Shown piece after piece: positions 54,584-64,000 of a DNA stretch of 64,000 bases. The notes below the pieces were generated by a model that saw nothing but the letters and a program-made list of their open reading frames with translations, was not told the DNA's origin and ran no database searches. The stretch is from Phymatolithon calcareum (Eukaryota > Rhodophyta > Florideophyceae > Hapalidiales), in contig OZ345360.1 in the NCBI GenBank assembly GCA_977006965.1, positions 434,001-498,000 on the forward strand. The letters run 5' to 3'. Position 1 is the first letter of the stretch. The number at the start of each line of letters is the position of its first letter. A program made the translations under genes and the position numbers.

Positions 54584-55018
54584 TAATAATAATGAATGTT
54601 TATTCTACTATGGGTCTAGCAAGCAGTGCTTTTCATTTTTTCTCTACTTAGATTACAGCAGGGCGTTAATCCTGCTTGCTAATTGTAAGCACGCTTCTTC
54701 CCTGCCTGTCGCTTGTCATTAGACGATTCCACCCGAAGAGACTGCAGTGGTTCAACGATTCGCGAGTCGACGTGGACGACCAGAATGTTGGACTCTTTTC
54801 TTTACAGCTCACTTCTTCTGTGCTATACTAATGCACTGTAATTAGCTTGGACCCCTTGTGCAATGCGGAAACCTCACTCCCGAAACGCCGCATGGCGCGA
54901 AATTTAGGAGAAAAAAACCGCGTCAGACACTTCACCGCAAATAGGCACACGCGGGATTCGAACCCAGGACCTTTCTCTTGGTCGCTTATGCGCACCCCCA
55001 GAGGCAGTTTAAACACTT
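54584..55018 (-). mobile_element. tRNA-derived SINE, copy B, with target-site duplication
   Basis: Read on the minus strand, this matches copy A over its whole length: TTAAACTGCCTC, a variable arm able to form GACC/GGTC, B box GGGTTCGAATCCC, the body and a tail of ATT repeats. CATATCAA flanks it on both sides (54576-54583 and 55020-55027). The uninterrupted host sequence is seen in copy 1 of the host transposon (GGCATACCAAGAGATATGAA near 55838). The A-box end is a few bases shorter than in copy A. Confidence 0.88.
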
Positions 55019-55209
55019 GCATATCAAGGAGATATGGACTCTTAAACGCAAACCATGTCTGACGGAGACATTGTGCGCTTTTTGTGTTAATGGCATCAAC
55101 AAAATCCTGAACGAGTGTCCAGCGGTACTATGCGGTCGACATTGCGACTTTTGCACTTGGTTGCACGCTGCATGTAATGCACGAGAGGAACTCGAAGAAC
55201 CTGTCTCTA

Positions 55210-57073
55210 GTGTCTATGTGACGGGAATTTTCCCTCAATTGAGGGAATGAGAATCAGTTATTTTTGCCAACAAAAGCTACATATTATTAGGCTCATCAAA
55301 GGCATCAAGCTCATGGATGTGTTCAGTATGCTTAGCAAAAAAGTTTCTACCTGCTGAAGTGCCACATATCTTGATTGCGACGCCAGCAAGTCTACTACAT
55401 AATGAGAACACGAGGGTTAATTCCTTGATTTGTCAGACTCTGCAGTTGCTTTGAACAGCTAAAGTAGTCATCATGCCACCTGTGCCTTACATTTCCATTT
55501 TCGGAGGAGTTACGTGGGTCTCAACACCGCCCTTGGAGCAAATATACCTTTTGGAGTACTGAATATCGATGATTATTGCGCGAGGCATAGTGAATCCCGG
55601 AGGACAAGGCGCCTTGTACTATAGTATAGGGTCACAAGACGGCGCAGTACAATTGTGCTATGGGCAGTTTCAACTTCCAAAGCGTTTTGCTTCTCGCCCT
55701 CTGTCATGGTCCCCAGATTAAGATGCAGCATTATCTCACGTTTTCCTTAGTCTGAATTCTGTAACTCGCAACCTTTCTCCGGTTTACGGTAGATGGCGAT
55801 GTACTGAAGGAGGCCATTTTCAGTTCAATTGCCTCCGTTGGCATACCAAGAGATATGAACTTGACAAAGCAAAACCAGGTCTAACAGAGACACAGTGGCC
55901 TTCTTGTGATCATTAATAGCATCGATAAAATCCTGAACGAGCGCCCACCGGTACTGTACGGAAGGCATAGTGCCATGTTCACTTGATTGCACGGTGAATG
56001 TGACGCACCGGAGGTACTCGGAGAACCTGGCTCTGATCATCTCACTGTTTGAAAATGAAGGAGTGAAGATATACTTGTTCCCCATGGAAAACTTTCAAAA
56101 ATCTCTTTGCGCCGAACTCATGAGGACGAGTATTCCGAAAATCTTAGCCTCCGTTCTTCCTATTCGTTTCAGCTTAGCGAATACCTAAGCAACAATTGTT
56201 CGCAGCTGCACTCGGCGAAACATCATCATGAAGGAATCCTGCGGTGTGTGGAACCCGATGCCACCCTTCTCGAATATAACATCTCTATTTATAGTGCGAA
56301 CTTTTCAGAACTGTCGCGGAATCCTTTTCCCAATTGGACATAGAACTTGGCGCTCGAACCATGGCACTCAATGAGCAAATATACTCTGCTCACGGTCTGG
56401 CGCAATGAAATCAAGTTCCTCTTGCGATTATTGGTTCCAAGAACCATGCAGGGTGTAGGCAAGGGAACCCGCAAGATGGCGTTCAGAGCTCCTGTTGATT
56501 GTATAGTAGGTTTGTGTTGCCTTTTGTCGAGAGTGTGGTTGATACTGAACGCAAAACTCGGCGTTTGGCGAAGAAGATATTCGACCGCGAGTACTGTAAG
56601 CCGGCGTTCGAGGTACAGAATTTTGCCTGGTGGGACTCGATACAAGCATTAGAGAGGAACAAGCGCCTTTGTCAGCCTTCCCTGACTTGATGTTGACAAT
56701 TTTGATAGTCTTATCAACTTGCACCTCTTGAACCGTGCCGTTCACCTTTTTTGAACTGGAAAATGCTCCGTATAGTCCGCAGCACGGTGCCAGACTTGTC
56801 ACTGATGTTGCTTCGGTGTGTACGGCCTCACCGACCACCCAGCGCGGGTCTTTTTCTCGAGACATGGCAGACGTATTTTTTCTGACTGACCAGCAGATTT
56901 TCGTTCCTACCGGCGAACGACGTTGTTTTAAGGTAGTAAAATGGGTACTCCCCACCAAGAACAAAAGGTCGCCTTTCCGAATCTGGCGCTCAAAACCTGT
57001 TCCGCATTCTTTTTACAAACTTTTTCGAGCTTTTAAATCCACCCTCAATTGAGGGTGTTCGTCATATAGACAC
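55210..57073. mobile_element. TA-target TIR transposon, copy 1, inserted into copy 2
   Basis: Terminal inverted repeats GTGTCTATGTGACG (left) and GTGTCTATATGACG (right, complement) are followed inward by CCCTCAATTGAGGG on both sides. TA is duplicated at 55208-55209 and 57074-57075. The host sequence on either side joins to CTCTAGTCATCCCACTGTTTGA, which corresponds to CTCTGATCATCTCACTGTTTGA inside copy 1 itself (about 56030), proving insertion of one family member into another. Copy 1 lacks about 0.6 kb relative to copy 2. Minus-strand frames are decayed and unidentified. Confidence 0.8.
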
Positions 57074-57269
57074 TAGTCATCCCACTGTTTGATGATGAGA
57101 AATTTCGCTAAATGGCCACCAAAAGTGGTAAAGTACCCTAAATGGCCACCCCTAGCTAAACACACTACTCACCCCTAGCAAAGTGTACTACCATACTCAT
57201 CCTAGCCGGATCTACTACTAATCCGTTTCTCAAAACACTCTATGAGACAGTAAAAATTTATAGCATGCG

Positions 57270-57500
57270 CTACTCTCTCTGGTTTAGCTCTTCGTCGCAA
57301 CTATTGATAGCATCTCCGTCATCGAAGGCGGTGATCATGGACTGAGCCGCCTTGTTGATGTGATTTCGCTTCTCCTGGACAAGATTGTGCATGTAGGGTC
57401 TACCGCATGTCTGTGAGAAGTGGCCGGTGTGTCCACACGAGAAGCAGTAACGGACCCTCATTTCGGACGGCAAGTAGGGCTTCTTGCGTTTGCGGCTGGC
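57270..57500 (-). CDS. Small CCHC zinc-knuckle frame of the hAT element
   Basis: About 76 codons from a preceding stop, or 64 from the internal ATG. It contains CFSCGHTGHFSQTC, a C-x2-C-x4-H-x4-C zinc knuckle, preceded by a basic stretch RKRKK. Such knuckles bind single-stranded nucleic acid. It lies inside the hAT element, opposite to the transposase. It may be part of a second element gene or a remnant of something older; the start is uncertain. Confidence 0.45.
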   Translation of the reverse strand, partial: ASRKRKKPYLPSEMRVRYCFSCGHTGHFSQTCGRPYMHNLVQEKRNHINKAAQSMITAFDDGDAINSCDEELNQRE

Positions 57501-57877
57501 TTAGCGACAATGACAAACGGCATTAAATCATTTTGTATTTGCAGGTCACCAGCAGGCATTGGGAGCAGTATATTGAATTGGCAGTATATTTTAGCATGGC
57601 TCTATTGCAGTAATATTGCGTGACCTGTCTGTATTGGTTTACGTATTGGTGGCTACAGAACGTCTGTATTGGTTACGTATTCAGAACAGATTCTTGGAAC
57701 TCTGAAGTACGTATTTTGAGAACGGCCGCGCCAGTGGCTCTGAAAGTAATGCAGTCCATTCACGTGTGCCATTTAGCTTATTTCCATTTTACAATTCTGT
57801 ATATACTGATCAAGACTGTGAGCATTTCACCTTACGGTTGCAAACCTCTTTGTTCCTGCTACCATCATTTCTCGACC

Positions 57878-59721
57878 ATGTCGCGAAAACCGAAGCCCGA
57901 GTTCGTTGTCAAAGCGCTCATGACAAAACGCGATGATGCGTTCAAGATTCTGCCTTCTCGCGGGGAACGTGAATGTACTCCTACCAACGTTCTGTGCTTG
58001 GTCTATGCTTGTCCGCGTAATGAAAACTGCAAGAACACCCCATCAGTTGTTACTTTCAAGAAGGGATCTGGGTGGGGGAATCCGTACGCACATCTACTAT
58101 CATGTGTTGCCGGAGGTGATGAACAGACCCTTCTGCAAATTTATCAAGACTCCATCTCGAATAATGCGATACGTGAGGGTGGAGCACGCATCTCGTCGTT
58201 TTTCGCAAGTTCGTTATCCGCTACGGCTAGAGAGAAAGCGATGTACGCTTATCTGGATGTTATCATCTCGCTCTCTCTTCCTATTTCGTACGTCGAGAAT
58301 GCGCGCTTTCGAGACTTTAGCAAGATTAATGACGTCGTTTCGGTGAAAGCATTTCGAGAAACTGTTTTCAAGCTCGTTGAACTCGTCGAGTTTGCAGTGC
58401 GACAGGAGTTGAAGGAGACGAGCGGTGCAGTTATGCACGACGGTTGGACTCATAATGGAACACATTATCTTCGTGTTTGTGCCGTTTTTATGAAGAAGGT
58501 CGAGCGGGTGGAAAGTGGCAAGACTATCGTGGAGGAAGAACTATCTATGCCGTTGTTGTCGTTATCGCCTATTGCGAAACGAGACGAAGGAGGAGATATC
58601 AAAAGTGCTCATACGATTTCATTTGACGCCGATACACACATCCGTCAGTTGGAGCACATATTTCATTACTTCCACGTTAATGTGCATGAGTGGTCTGTCT
58701 GTCAGATTGGAGACAGCTGTGCGTTGAACAAGAGTATCGCTAGCAAAATGGGCATACCCATGTCGGTTGTTGCAACCATAAGCTTGCTTTGGATGTGAAC
58801 AAGATGACGGCGTCACCTATGCTAAAAAGTACACTGGAATCCGTGCGTACTACAATGCGTGAGTGCAAGGGTAGCATCAAGAATCGTGCTATGCTGCATA
58901 GGCTGACTACACTTGTTCCTATTGTACCTTGTGCGACGCGTTGGTATGGACTATCTGTGATGATGAATCGCTTTTTTCGCATCCGACCACAGCTTGAAGA
59001 AGTTGCAGATACGCCTGGTCTTGATTTGACTATGACGCGTACGTTTGGCTTTGAAGGACAGTGCAATAAGCTCGCCATGCAACAGAAAGAGATCAACACA
59101 GTCACTAAGGCTCTTCAGAAACGTGGTGCGACACTTGAAGAATGTCGATTCATGCTGCACACACTTTTCGATACTATCTCGTTTCAGAAAGATAATGTGA
59201 ACGCGCCTTTGTATGACTGCAAGCTCAAGAATTCTTACACCAAGTTGCATTCTATTCATACACCGAGCTCGGTTTTTGAATCTGGAGTCGTCAAAATGCA
59301 ACGAGGGGATGTTGAACTCATGAATGACGAAGAAAGAGCGGCATGTGAACACTTGAAAGTGACTACGCCATCAAGTTCTGAGTATAGTGAAGGTGAAGAT
59401 TATTCCACTTCGTCAATGTCTACTATATTCGAGAAACGAAAACGGCGCCGCCAAGAACCATCTCAAGCATACATGAACCTGTCTTTCATCTTAGGTTCTT
59501 CTGCTGAAATGGAACGACTGCTTTCTGTTGCTGGGGGTATTTTAGCAAGCAACTGTCACAGAATCACTCCAATGCCCTTCGAAGCACTTCTCTTCCTGAA
59601 GGTGAACCGAAGTTACTGGGATCTTCGAACAGCTGTTACAGCAATGTCTAATGCTCGGAGTGCAAGAGTAACAGAAAAGGTGGAGGAAGATGCTGAAGAG
59701 CAGCATTTGTTGGCTTTGTGA
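57878..59721 (+). pseudogene. hAT transposase with a single-base frameshift
   Basis: The first frame, from the ATG at 57878, carries a BED-type zinc-finger pattern (CPRNENC, then W-x-NPYAHLLSC) and the RNase-H-like start VMHDGWTHNGTHYL, typical of hAT transposases. It runs to a stop at 58798. Around 58758 a one-base loss moves the reading to the next frame, in which VGCCNHKLALDVNKM continues the hAT motif, followed by the helical insertion. The C-terminal dimerisation motif is SSAEMERLLSVAGGIL, then FEALLFLKVNRSYW. About 613 codons in total. Apart from the shift the frame is intact, so inactivation looks recent. Confidence 0.85.
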
Positions 59722-60352
59722 CCTGCCTTAGTAGCTTACTCTGTGTTCTATTGTAGTCATATTGGCTGCAGTAGTCGTTGCTTATTGCAGTAGTATTGGC
59801 ATGCGGAGCTCTATTGCAGTAAAAGTTGGATCCTTGCCTCTTCCTTTCAATACAGAAAAATATACTGCTCCCAATCCCTGGTCACCAGGGACTCCGACAC
59901 GCGTGGTGCTGGCCTCGTGCTGCTTGAACCATTCTCTCAACATCCATAGGTCCCCGAACCTGTGCTTGTTCCACGGGTCGAACGCGACCCAATGCTAGGC
60001 CTAGCAGCGCACAAACGCGCGGTGAAAATGTGGCTGCATGGTCGCTGGTGCTCTTGCGTAGTCTCCCACCTGTAGCACGAGATTCTTCTTGTCCACGATT
60101 TCAGAGCGAGTACTTGGGGAACGTTATGAGTTCAGCTTGTAAGACGAATTCGAGGGTGTGCACAAAACTTGGATCTAGGAGAAGTAGCAGGGCTACTTCC
60201 ATTTTTCCCTCTAAAAAACGCAATTGTCAAGGGTCCAAGTACCGGGTGATTAGTAGTTTTGGCTTGAGTGGCCATTTAGCGTACTTTTACCACTTTTGTG
60301 GCCATTTAGCGAATTTCCCCGTTTGTTAACGAAGGAGCGAAGAGATACTTGT

Positions 60353-60610
60353 TCGGCCGGCTGGCAACTGCATCCGCGCACCTGTGCGCATATTTCGATA
60401 TGATGCAGGCACGAATGTTAAGGTCGCCGGTTCGAGTCCTGTCACAAGCCAGAACTGAATTACGTTTCGGGAAGGGCACACCGATGTCGTCGTGTAATGG
60501 TGTGCCGCAGTACTCACAGGAAGCAGTTACGCGAGCACTCAGAATGAATCCATTCCAGGAGAATCTTAGAGGCCCCATAGATGTTAAGTAATGTACACTA
60601 AGTGTAGCTC
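60353..60610 (+). mobile_element. Second SINE-like insert with tRNA-like B box
   Basis: About 255 bp interrupt copy 2 between ACTTGTTC and AAATATCTCTTTGTGCCGAA; in copy 1 the corresponding sequences are almost adjacent. The insert begins with GGCCGGCTGGCAACTGC, has a B box CGGTTCGAGTCC near 60430, then a unique body. It differs from SINE copies A and B. No target-site duplication was clear. Confidence 0.5.
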
Positions 60611-61216
60611 AGATAAATATCTCTTTGTGCCGAATTCAACATTGTCATGAGGATGAGTATTCTGAAAAACTTAAGAAGCTCTGTCACCGCAGTCTCCTTT
60701 CTTCTGGTGATTTTCAGCTTAGTTGACGTCCAAGCAACTCTTTCGCGCCGAAGCACTTGCGGAAACATCGTCATGAAGCAATCGTACGGCGTTTGGAAAC
60801 GATACCACCTTTTTCAGATATAATATCTCCTTTTACTGTGCAAGCTCTCCAGAACTGACGGGGTAATCCTTCCCTCAATTGAGACATAAAACTCGGCGCT
60901 CGAACTATGGGACTCCAGGAGCAAAACTACTTGTCTCACGGTCTGGCGTAATGACATCAAGCTCCTCTTGCGAAGCTTGGTGCCCAGTACCTCGCAGGGC
61001 GTACGCTAGAGAGACACTAAGAGGGCGTTCAGAGCATGCGCAGGTTGAATAGAGGATTCTGTTGCCTTCTGGATAACTTGGCGTTGGCGATGAATATTGG
61101 CGACCACGAGTGCTGTAAGCCGATACTAGTGGTACACGATTTTGCCGCCTAGGATTTGATACAAGCTGACGAGACGTAGGAGCATCTTCAACATTTCCGT
61201 CCTTGACGTTTATCGT

Positions 61217-61434
61217 AAATTGTGAAGAAAATCAGTGGTCTTGTAAGCACGATTCTGTGCGTGAAATGGGTCCTAGTTCAGCAATCGATGGAGAGAAATA
61301 AGATTAAGACAGTCAAAATTGTTAAGTTATCTATCTTAATCTTAGTCTTCCCCATCGGTTGCTGAACTAGGACCCATTTCACGCACAGTATCGTGCTTTG
61401 CAGACCACTGATTTTCTCCAAATTTCTTGCTGAA
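61217..61434. repeat. Long inverted repeat with reversed centre
   Basis: Arms of about 93 bp are roughly 90 per cent identical (core GTGCGTGAAATGGGTCCTAG). The central segment around GACAGTCAAAATTGTTAAG is the reverse complement of the matching part of copy 1 (GACAATTTTGATAGTCTTATC near 56695). So relative to copy 1 the arms were gained and the centre is inverted. Confidence 0.8.
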
Positions 61435-62034
61435 CCGTGCCGTTCACTTTTTTGACTTGGACAGGTTCCTTATAATCTGCAACATCCCACGATGCTGGTC
61501 ACCGACGTTGCTTTTGTATGTACGGATGTACCGACCAGTCCGCGATGCTCTGTTTCTTCAGGCACAGCAGGTCCTGTTTTTCTGAGTTAACTTCACAGTT
61601 GCGTTATCAGGGAAGAAAGAAGCGCTTTAAATGCAGTAGTTGGAATACTCCTCAACTAAAACACAAGACCGCTTTTCCGAATCTGACACTAATAAACTGT
61701 TCCGCATTCTTTTTACAAACTTTTTGAGCTTTTAAATCGCCCCTCAATTGAGGTTGTGCGTCACGAAGACACTAGTTTCTTGTCTTTTGAAGGGAGCTTG
61801 TCCCAGATTTCAAAATTGCGACAGATGATGTCTGTCCACGGGCCACCACATTGAAACGTACAGGATTGAGAGAGTATTTCACTGGAAATGCAGGAAAATA
61901 AGAAAAAGAGATTTTTCAAAACCTTTTTAACTAAGAATCTATGTAACAGGCGGGACACAGGAATACAGGGTGGTGAAAATTTTCAAATCCGCTACGATCC
62001 CAATAGCGCCGAGGCCCAGTGCATGGGATAGCGA

Positions 62035-63184
62035 GTACAGTACAGACTGTAACAGTATGGCTGGCGTACCATCCTGGGTAGCAACAATTGGTGATGCGAA
62101 CAGGAACTGGTTTCTAGTGGACAGGGGGGTCCCACAAGGGTCCCCTCTCAGTCCAAGCCTCTACAACATCTTCATGGGTGAATTCCCAGAGCGAATGAGC
62201 CGGACATCAAAAACCTGGGCTGAAGTACCGGCTATCCTCTTCGCAGACGATGTTCTTCTCTCTGCGAAATCACCGGCTGCACTGCAAGGACTATTGGATA
62301 TAGCTACCCAGTGGGCACAAGAGCGAGAGATGACTTGGAACACTAAACAAGGGAAAAGCGAAATCCTCGAATCAGAGGAAACATTGGGCAAGACATTCAA
62401 GCTAGCGAACAAGGTACTAGCACAAGTTCCGGAGGTCACGTACCTTGGAGTATCCCTAGACCCCGGAAGAGTCACAGATACGTTAATGATGCAACGACTA
62501 AAGAAAGCGAGGACGGCCGTGTACGAGCTGCGTACACTGGGAGTGTTCAAGAAAGGGCTGAGTATACAGAAGTGTATTCAGATATACAAGGCACTAGTAC
62601 AGCCACGCTGGGAGTACGCAATGCACTTAACGCCCTGGACAGAAGACGTACAAAATGCCGTCAAGGAAGTAGAAGCAGCATTCTTCAATCAAGTTTTTGG
62701 GCCACTCTCCCGAGGAAGGACTGATAGGCTCCGTCTCATGTGCCGGATCCAGGCGGCCGCACATCGACGAGAAATTTTGGCCTTCAAAATGCTGAGAAGG
62801 AACAAGGCGAAAGAACGTATGTATTCAAACGAAGTGCCCGAAAGGAGAAACAAACATGAATGGCAGTACACGAAGAAAGATATCGCCGCGATGGAGACCA
62901 GAGAGCCGTTCGGTGAAGCTGTAAAGCATATCCAAACAAACCAATCCTCACAAGCACTTCGATCGAAATTTCTGGAAATGGAAGGAGACCGCCTAGAATC
63001 GAAGCGGAAAAGAACGATACCATACGACAAGACAAGAGAATTGGCAGCAATCCTCAAGTTCCCCAAGGTGAAGCACAGACAGCTCGCGCTGCAGTATGCC
63101 TGTGGAAGATTCCCACAGGTGTCAACAACAAGTATGACTGAAGAATTGAAGGAGAAAAACGACTGGAAACAGAAAAGGCACTAG
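62035..63184 (+). pseudogene. LINE B reverse transcriptase, 5'-truncated
   Basis: An open frame from about 62035 to 63184 has the RT motifs RGVPQGSPLSPSLYNIF and LFADDVLLSAKSPAALQGLL (catalytic Asp pair), then TYLGVSLDPGRVTD (thumb) and a long C-terminal region with REPFGEAVKHI. The N-terminal endonuclease and the first RT motifs are missing; the sequence before about 62050 is unrelated. It is the longest copy of LINE B in the window; the piece at 8575-9040 belongs to the same family. The frame itself has no internal stop. Confidence 0.85.
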
Positions 63185-63698
63185 ATGAGCTCTTACTATT
63201 TAGTAAGGCACTCATAGAACGCATGGAGAATGAAGAATGCCTGTATTAATCCGCAGAATGCAAGGCAGAAAGTGGCCGAGTCCAAGCACCAACAATCCCG
63301 TAGAGGACTGAGATAGGACTACTTTGAGTTCTGAGTTTTCCCGTCCGCCATACTGGTGGACGTTTCGTGAGCTGCACAAAGGTAGGTAGCATGAGAGGAA
63401 GCCTTGCCCATATCTTCGGAAGTCTGTGGGGCTTTTAAATAAACTTGAAAGGAAAAAAAGTATGGCTGGCGTTTGAATTGTGTGCGTTTTCAATTCTTTC
63501 TAGGCTTGATACAACCACTCAAAGGAGAATGAGGAGGAATGTCTCTACGCGCTGCGCTGTATAGACGGAGAAGGCGGCTCAGCCGCTCCCTGCAGAAGAC
63601 TTTTTGCCGCTGGTTGACTTCACATCGGCTCATGGCCGCAAGAGAAGTACATTTCACTCCCCTAAACGATGATTATCATATTTTGCTCCTAAATTGGC
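63185..63698. other. Tail of LINE B and unique sequence
   Basis: No gene was recognised. The boundary between the LINE B 3' tail and unique DNA cannot be placed. Confidence 0.4.
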
Positions 63699-64000
63699 CC
63701 CTGGGGATCAGTATGAACAACAACGGAGTCACGGACGATACAGCAATTTCAAGAGTTCGGAATGCGGTGAGATGTATACGCAAACTCCGCCAAATAGGCG
63801 TGAACGTCAGAGGATTCCAGCCAGCCACTTGCATCAGGATTTTCAAATCATTGATTCTCCCCACATGGGAGTATGCCATTCACCTGACCCCGGTCACTAA
63901 ACGTCTGTTATCGGCAGTCGAAGCAGCAGAAGGTCTTCTCTTCAGGTACGTTTTCGGAAAATATGCCGAACATCGAAGGGAGCGGATGCGAGTGCTCTGC
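63699..64000 (+). mobile_element. LINE A fragment, running off the window
   Basis: From CTGGGGATCAGTATGAACAA onward this is nearly identical to 7585-7884 of LINE A, covering the RT thumb region (INNNGVTDDTAISRVRN). It is 5'-truncated at 63699 and continues beyond the window. It differs by a few substitutions, for example GGCGTG for GGCTTG. Confidence 0.88.

Larger units (their letters stand above)
57095..60320 (+). mobile_element. hAT-superfamily DNA transposon
   Basis: Terminal inverted repeats are based on GAAATTCGCTAAATGGCCAC. Each is followed inward by AAAAGTGGTAAA and a second TAAATGGCCAC. The flanks GTTTGATG (57087-57094) and GTTTGTTA (60321-60328) look like a diverged 8-bp target-site duplication, the size expected of hAT elements. 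Length is 3.2 kb. It carries a transposase with one frameshift on the plus strand and a small CCHC zinc-knuckle frame on the minus strand. Confidence 0.85.
53368..61772. mobile_element. TA-target TIR transposon, copy 2, with four nested insertions
   Basis: The left end GTGTCTCTGGAACGGG (53368) and the right end, complement of GTGTCTTCGTGACG (61772), followed by TA, match the ends of copy 1. The body is split by a SINE (54584-55018), copy 1 (55210-57073), a hAT element (57095-60320) and a SINE-like insert (about 60353-60610). After removing these, about 2.4 kb of element remains, including a 200-bp inverted repeat at 61.2 kb. TA duplication suggests the Tc1/mariner group, but no DDE/D transposase could be read, so it may be non-autonomous or decayed. 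Confidence 0.7.

Noticed and set aside
1-64000. CRISPR arrays, rRNA genes, or bacterial/phage operons
   Set aside because: No regularly spaced identical repeats with unique spacers, no rRNA-like stretches, and gene structure is eukaryotic throughout.

Overview
The window is nuclear DNA of a eukaryote, most likely a red alga of the florideophyte type (inference). The evidence is a set of conserved eukaryotic housekeeping genes that are almost intronless (SF3B1, EMC3, a cytosolic PNGase), a MEF2-type MADS-box factor, a photolyase-like protein with a plastid-type leader, a secreted protein with a hedgehog/intein (Hint) domain, and a heavy load of LINEs, SINEs and DNA transposons. Only two introns were found, both short: 87 nt in EED and 96 nt in the PET100-like gene.

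Layout. 1-4.8 kb: no supportable gene. 4.8-5.6 kb: LEA-like repeat protein, followed by a twin hairpin. 7.0-9.0 kb: a 5'-truncated LINE (family A) with target-site duplication, next to a fragment of a second LINE (family B). 9.3-17.9 kb: a giant palindrome with about 4.2-kb arms and a 250-bp spacer; each arm carries an intact EED/ESC (Polycomb PRC2) gene and a BCS1-like AAA-ATPase pseudogene. 18.2-23.4 kb: a second twin hairpin, a 430-bp MITE, a secreted cysteine-rich protein with internal duplication, then a third and fourth twin hairpin. 21.7-26.7 kb: two direct copies of a dispersed repeat (called R here), the second carrying a tRNA-derived SINE; a third, inverted R copy lies at about 35.0-35.6 kb and preserves the empty SINE site. 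28.1-28.7 kb: orphan copy of the MADS protein C-terminus; 33.3-34.9 kb: the complete MADS gene. 36.2-50.0 kb: gene island with EMC3, SF3B1, a cupin, a PET100-like gene, the photolyase-like gene, the Hint protein and PNGase. 50.3-51.9 kb: RNase H part of a third LINE. 53.4-61.8 kb: a nest in which one TIR transposon of TA-target type holds a SINE, a second copy of itself, a hAT element and another SINE-like insert. 62.0-64.0 kb: LINE B reverse transcriptase and a LINE A fragment running off the edge.

The most unusual theme is local inverted duplication at several scales. Four places carry back-to-back hairpins (A-A'-B'-B). At four loci a related repeat copy inside this window lacks the inverted arm, so the arm was added after the copies diverged. 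The EED palindrome may be the same kind of event at kilobase scale, with outward-facing EED genes kept identical by arm-to-arm conversion while the outer arms decay.

Functionally, the genes cover splicing (SF3B1), membrane-protein insertion (EMC3), cytochrome oxidase assembly (PET100-like), deglycosylation of misfolded glycoproteins (PNGase), chromatin silencing (EED) and extracellular matrix or secretion (Hint protein, Cys-rich protein, secreted cupin). They are independent genes, not an operon.
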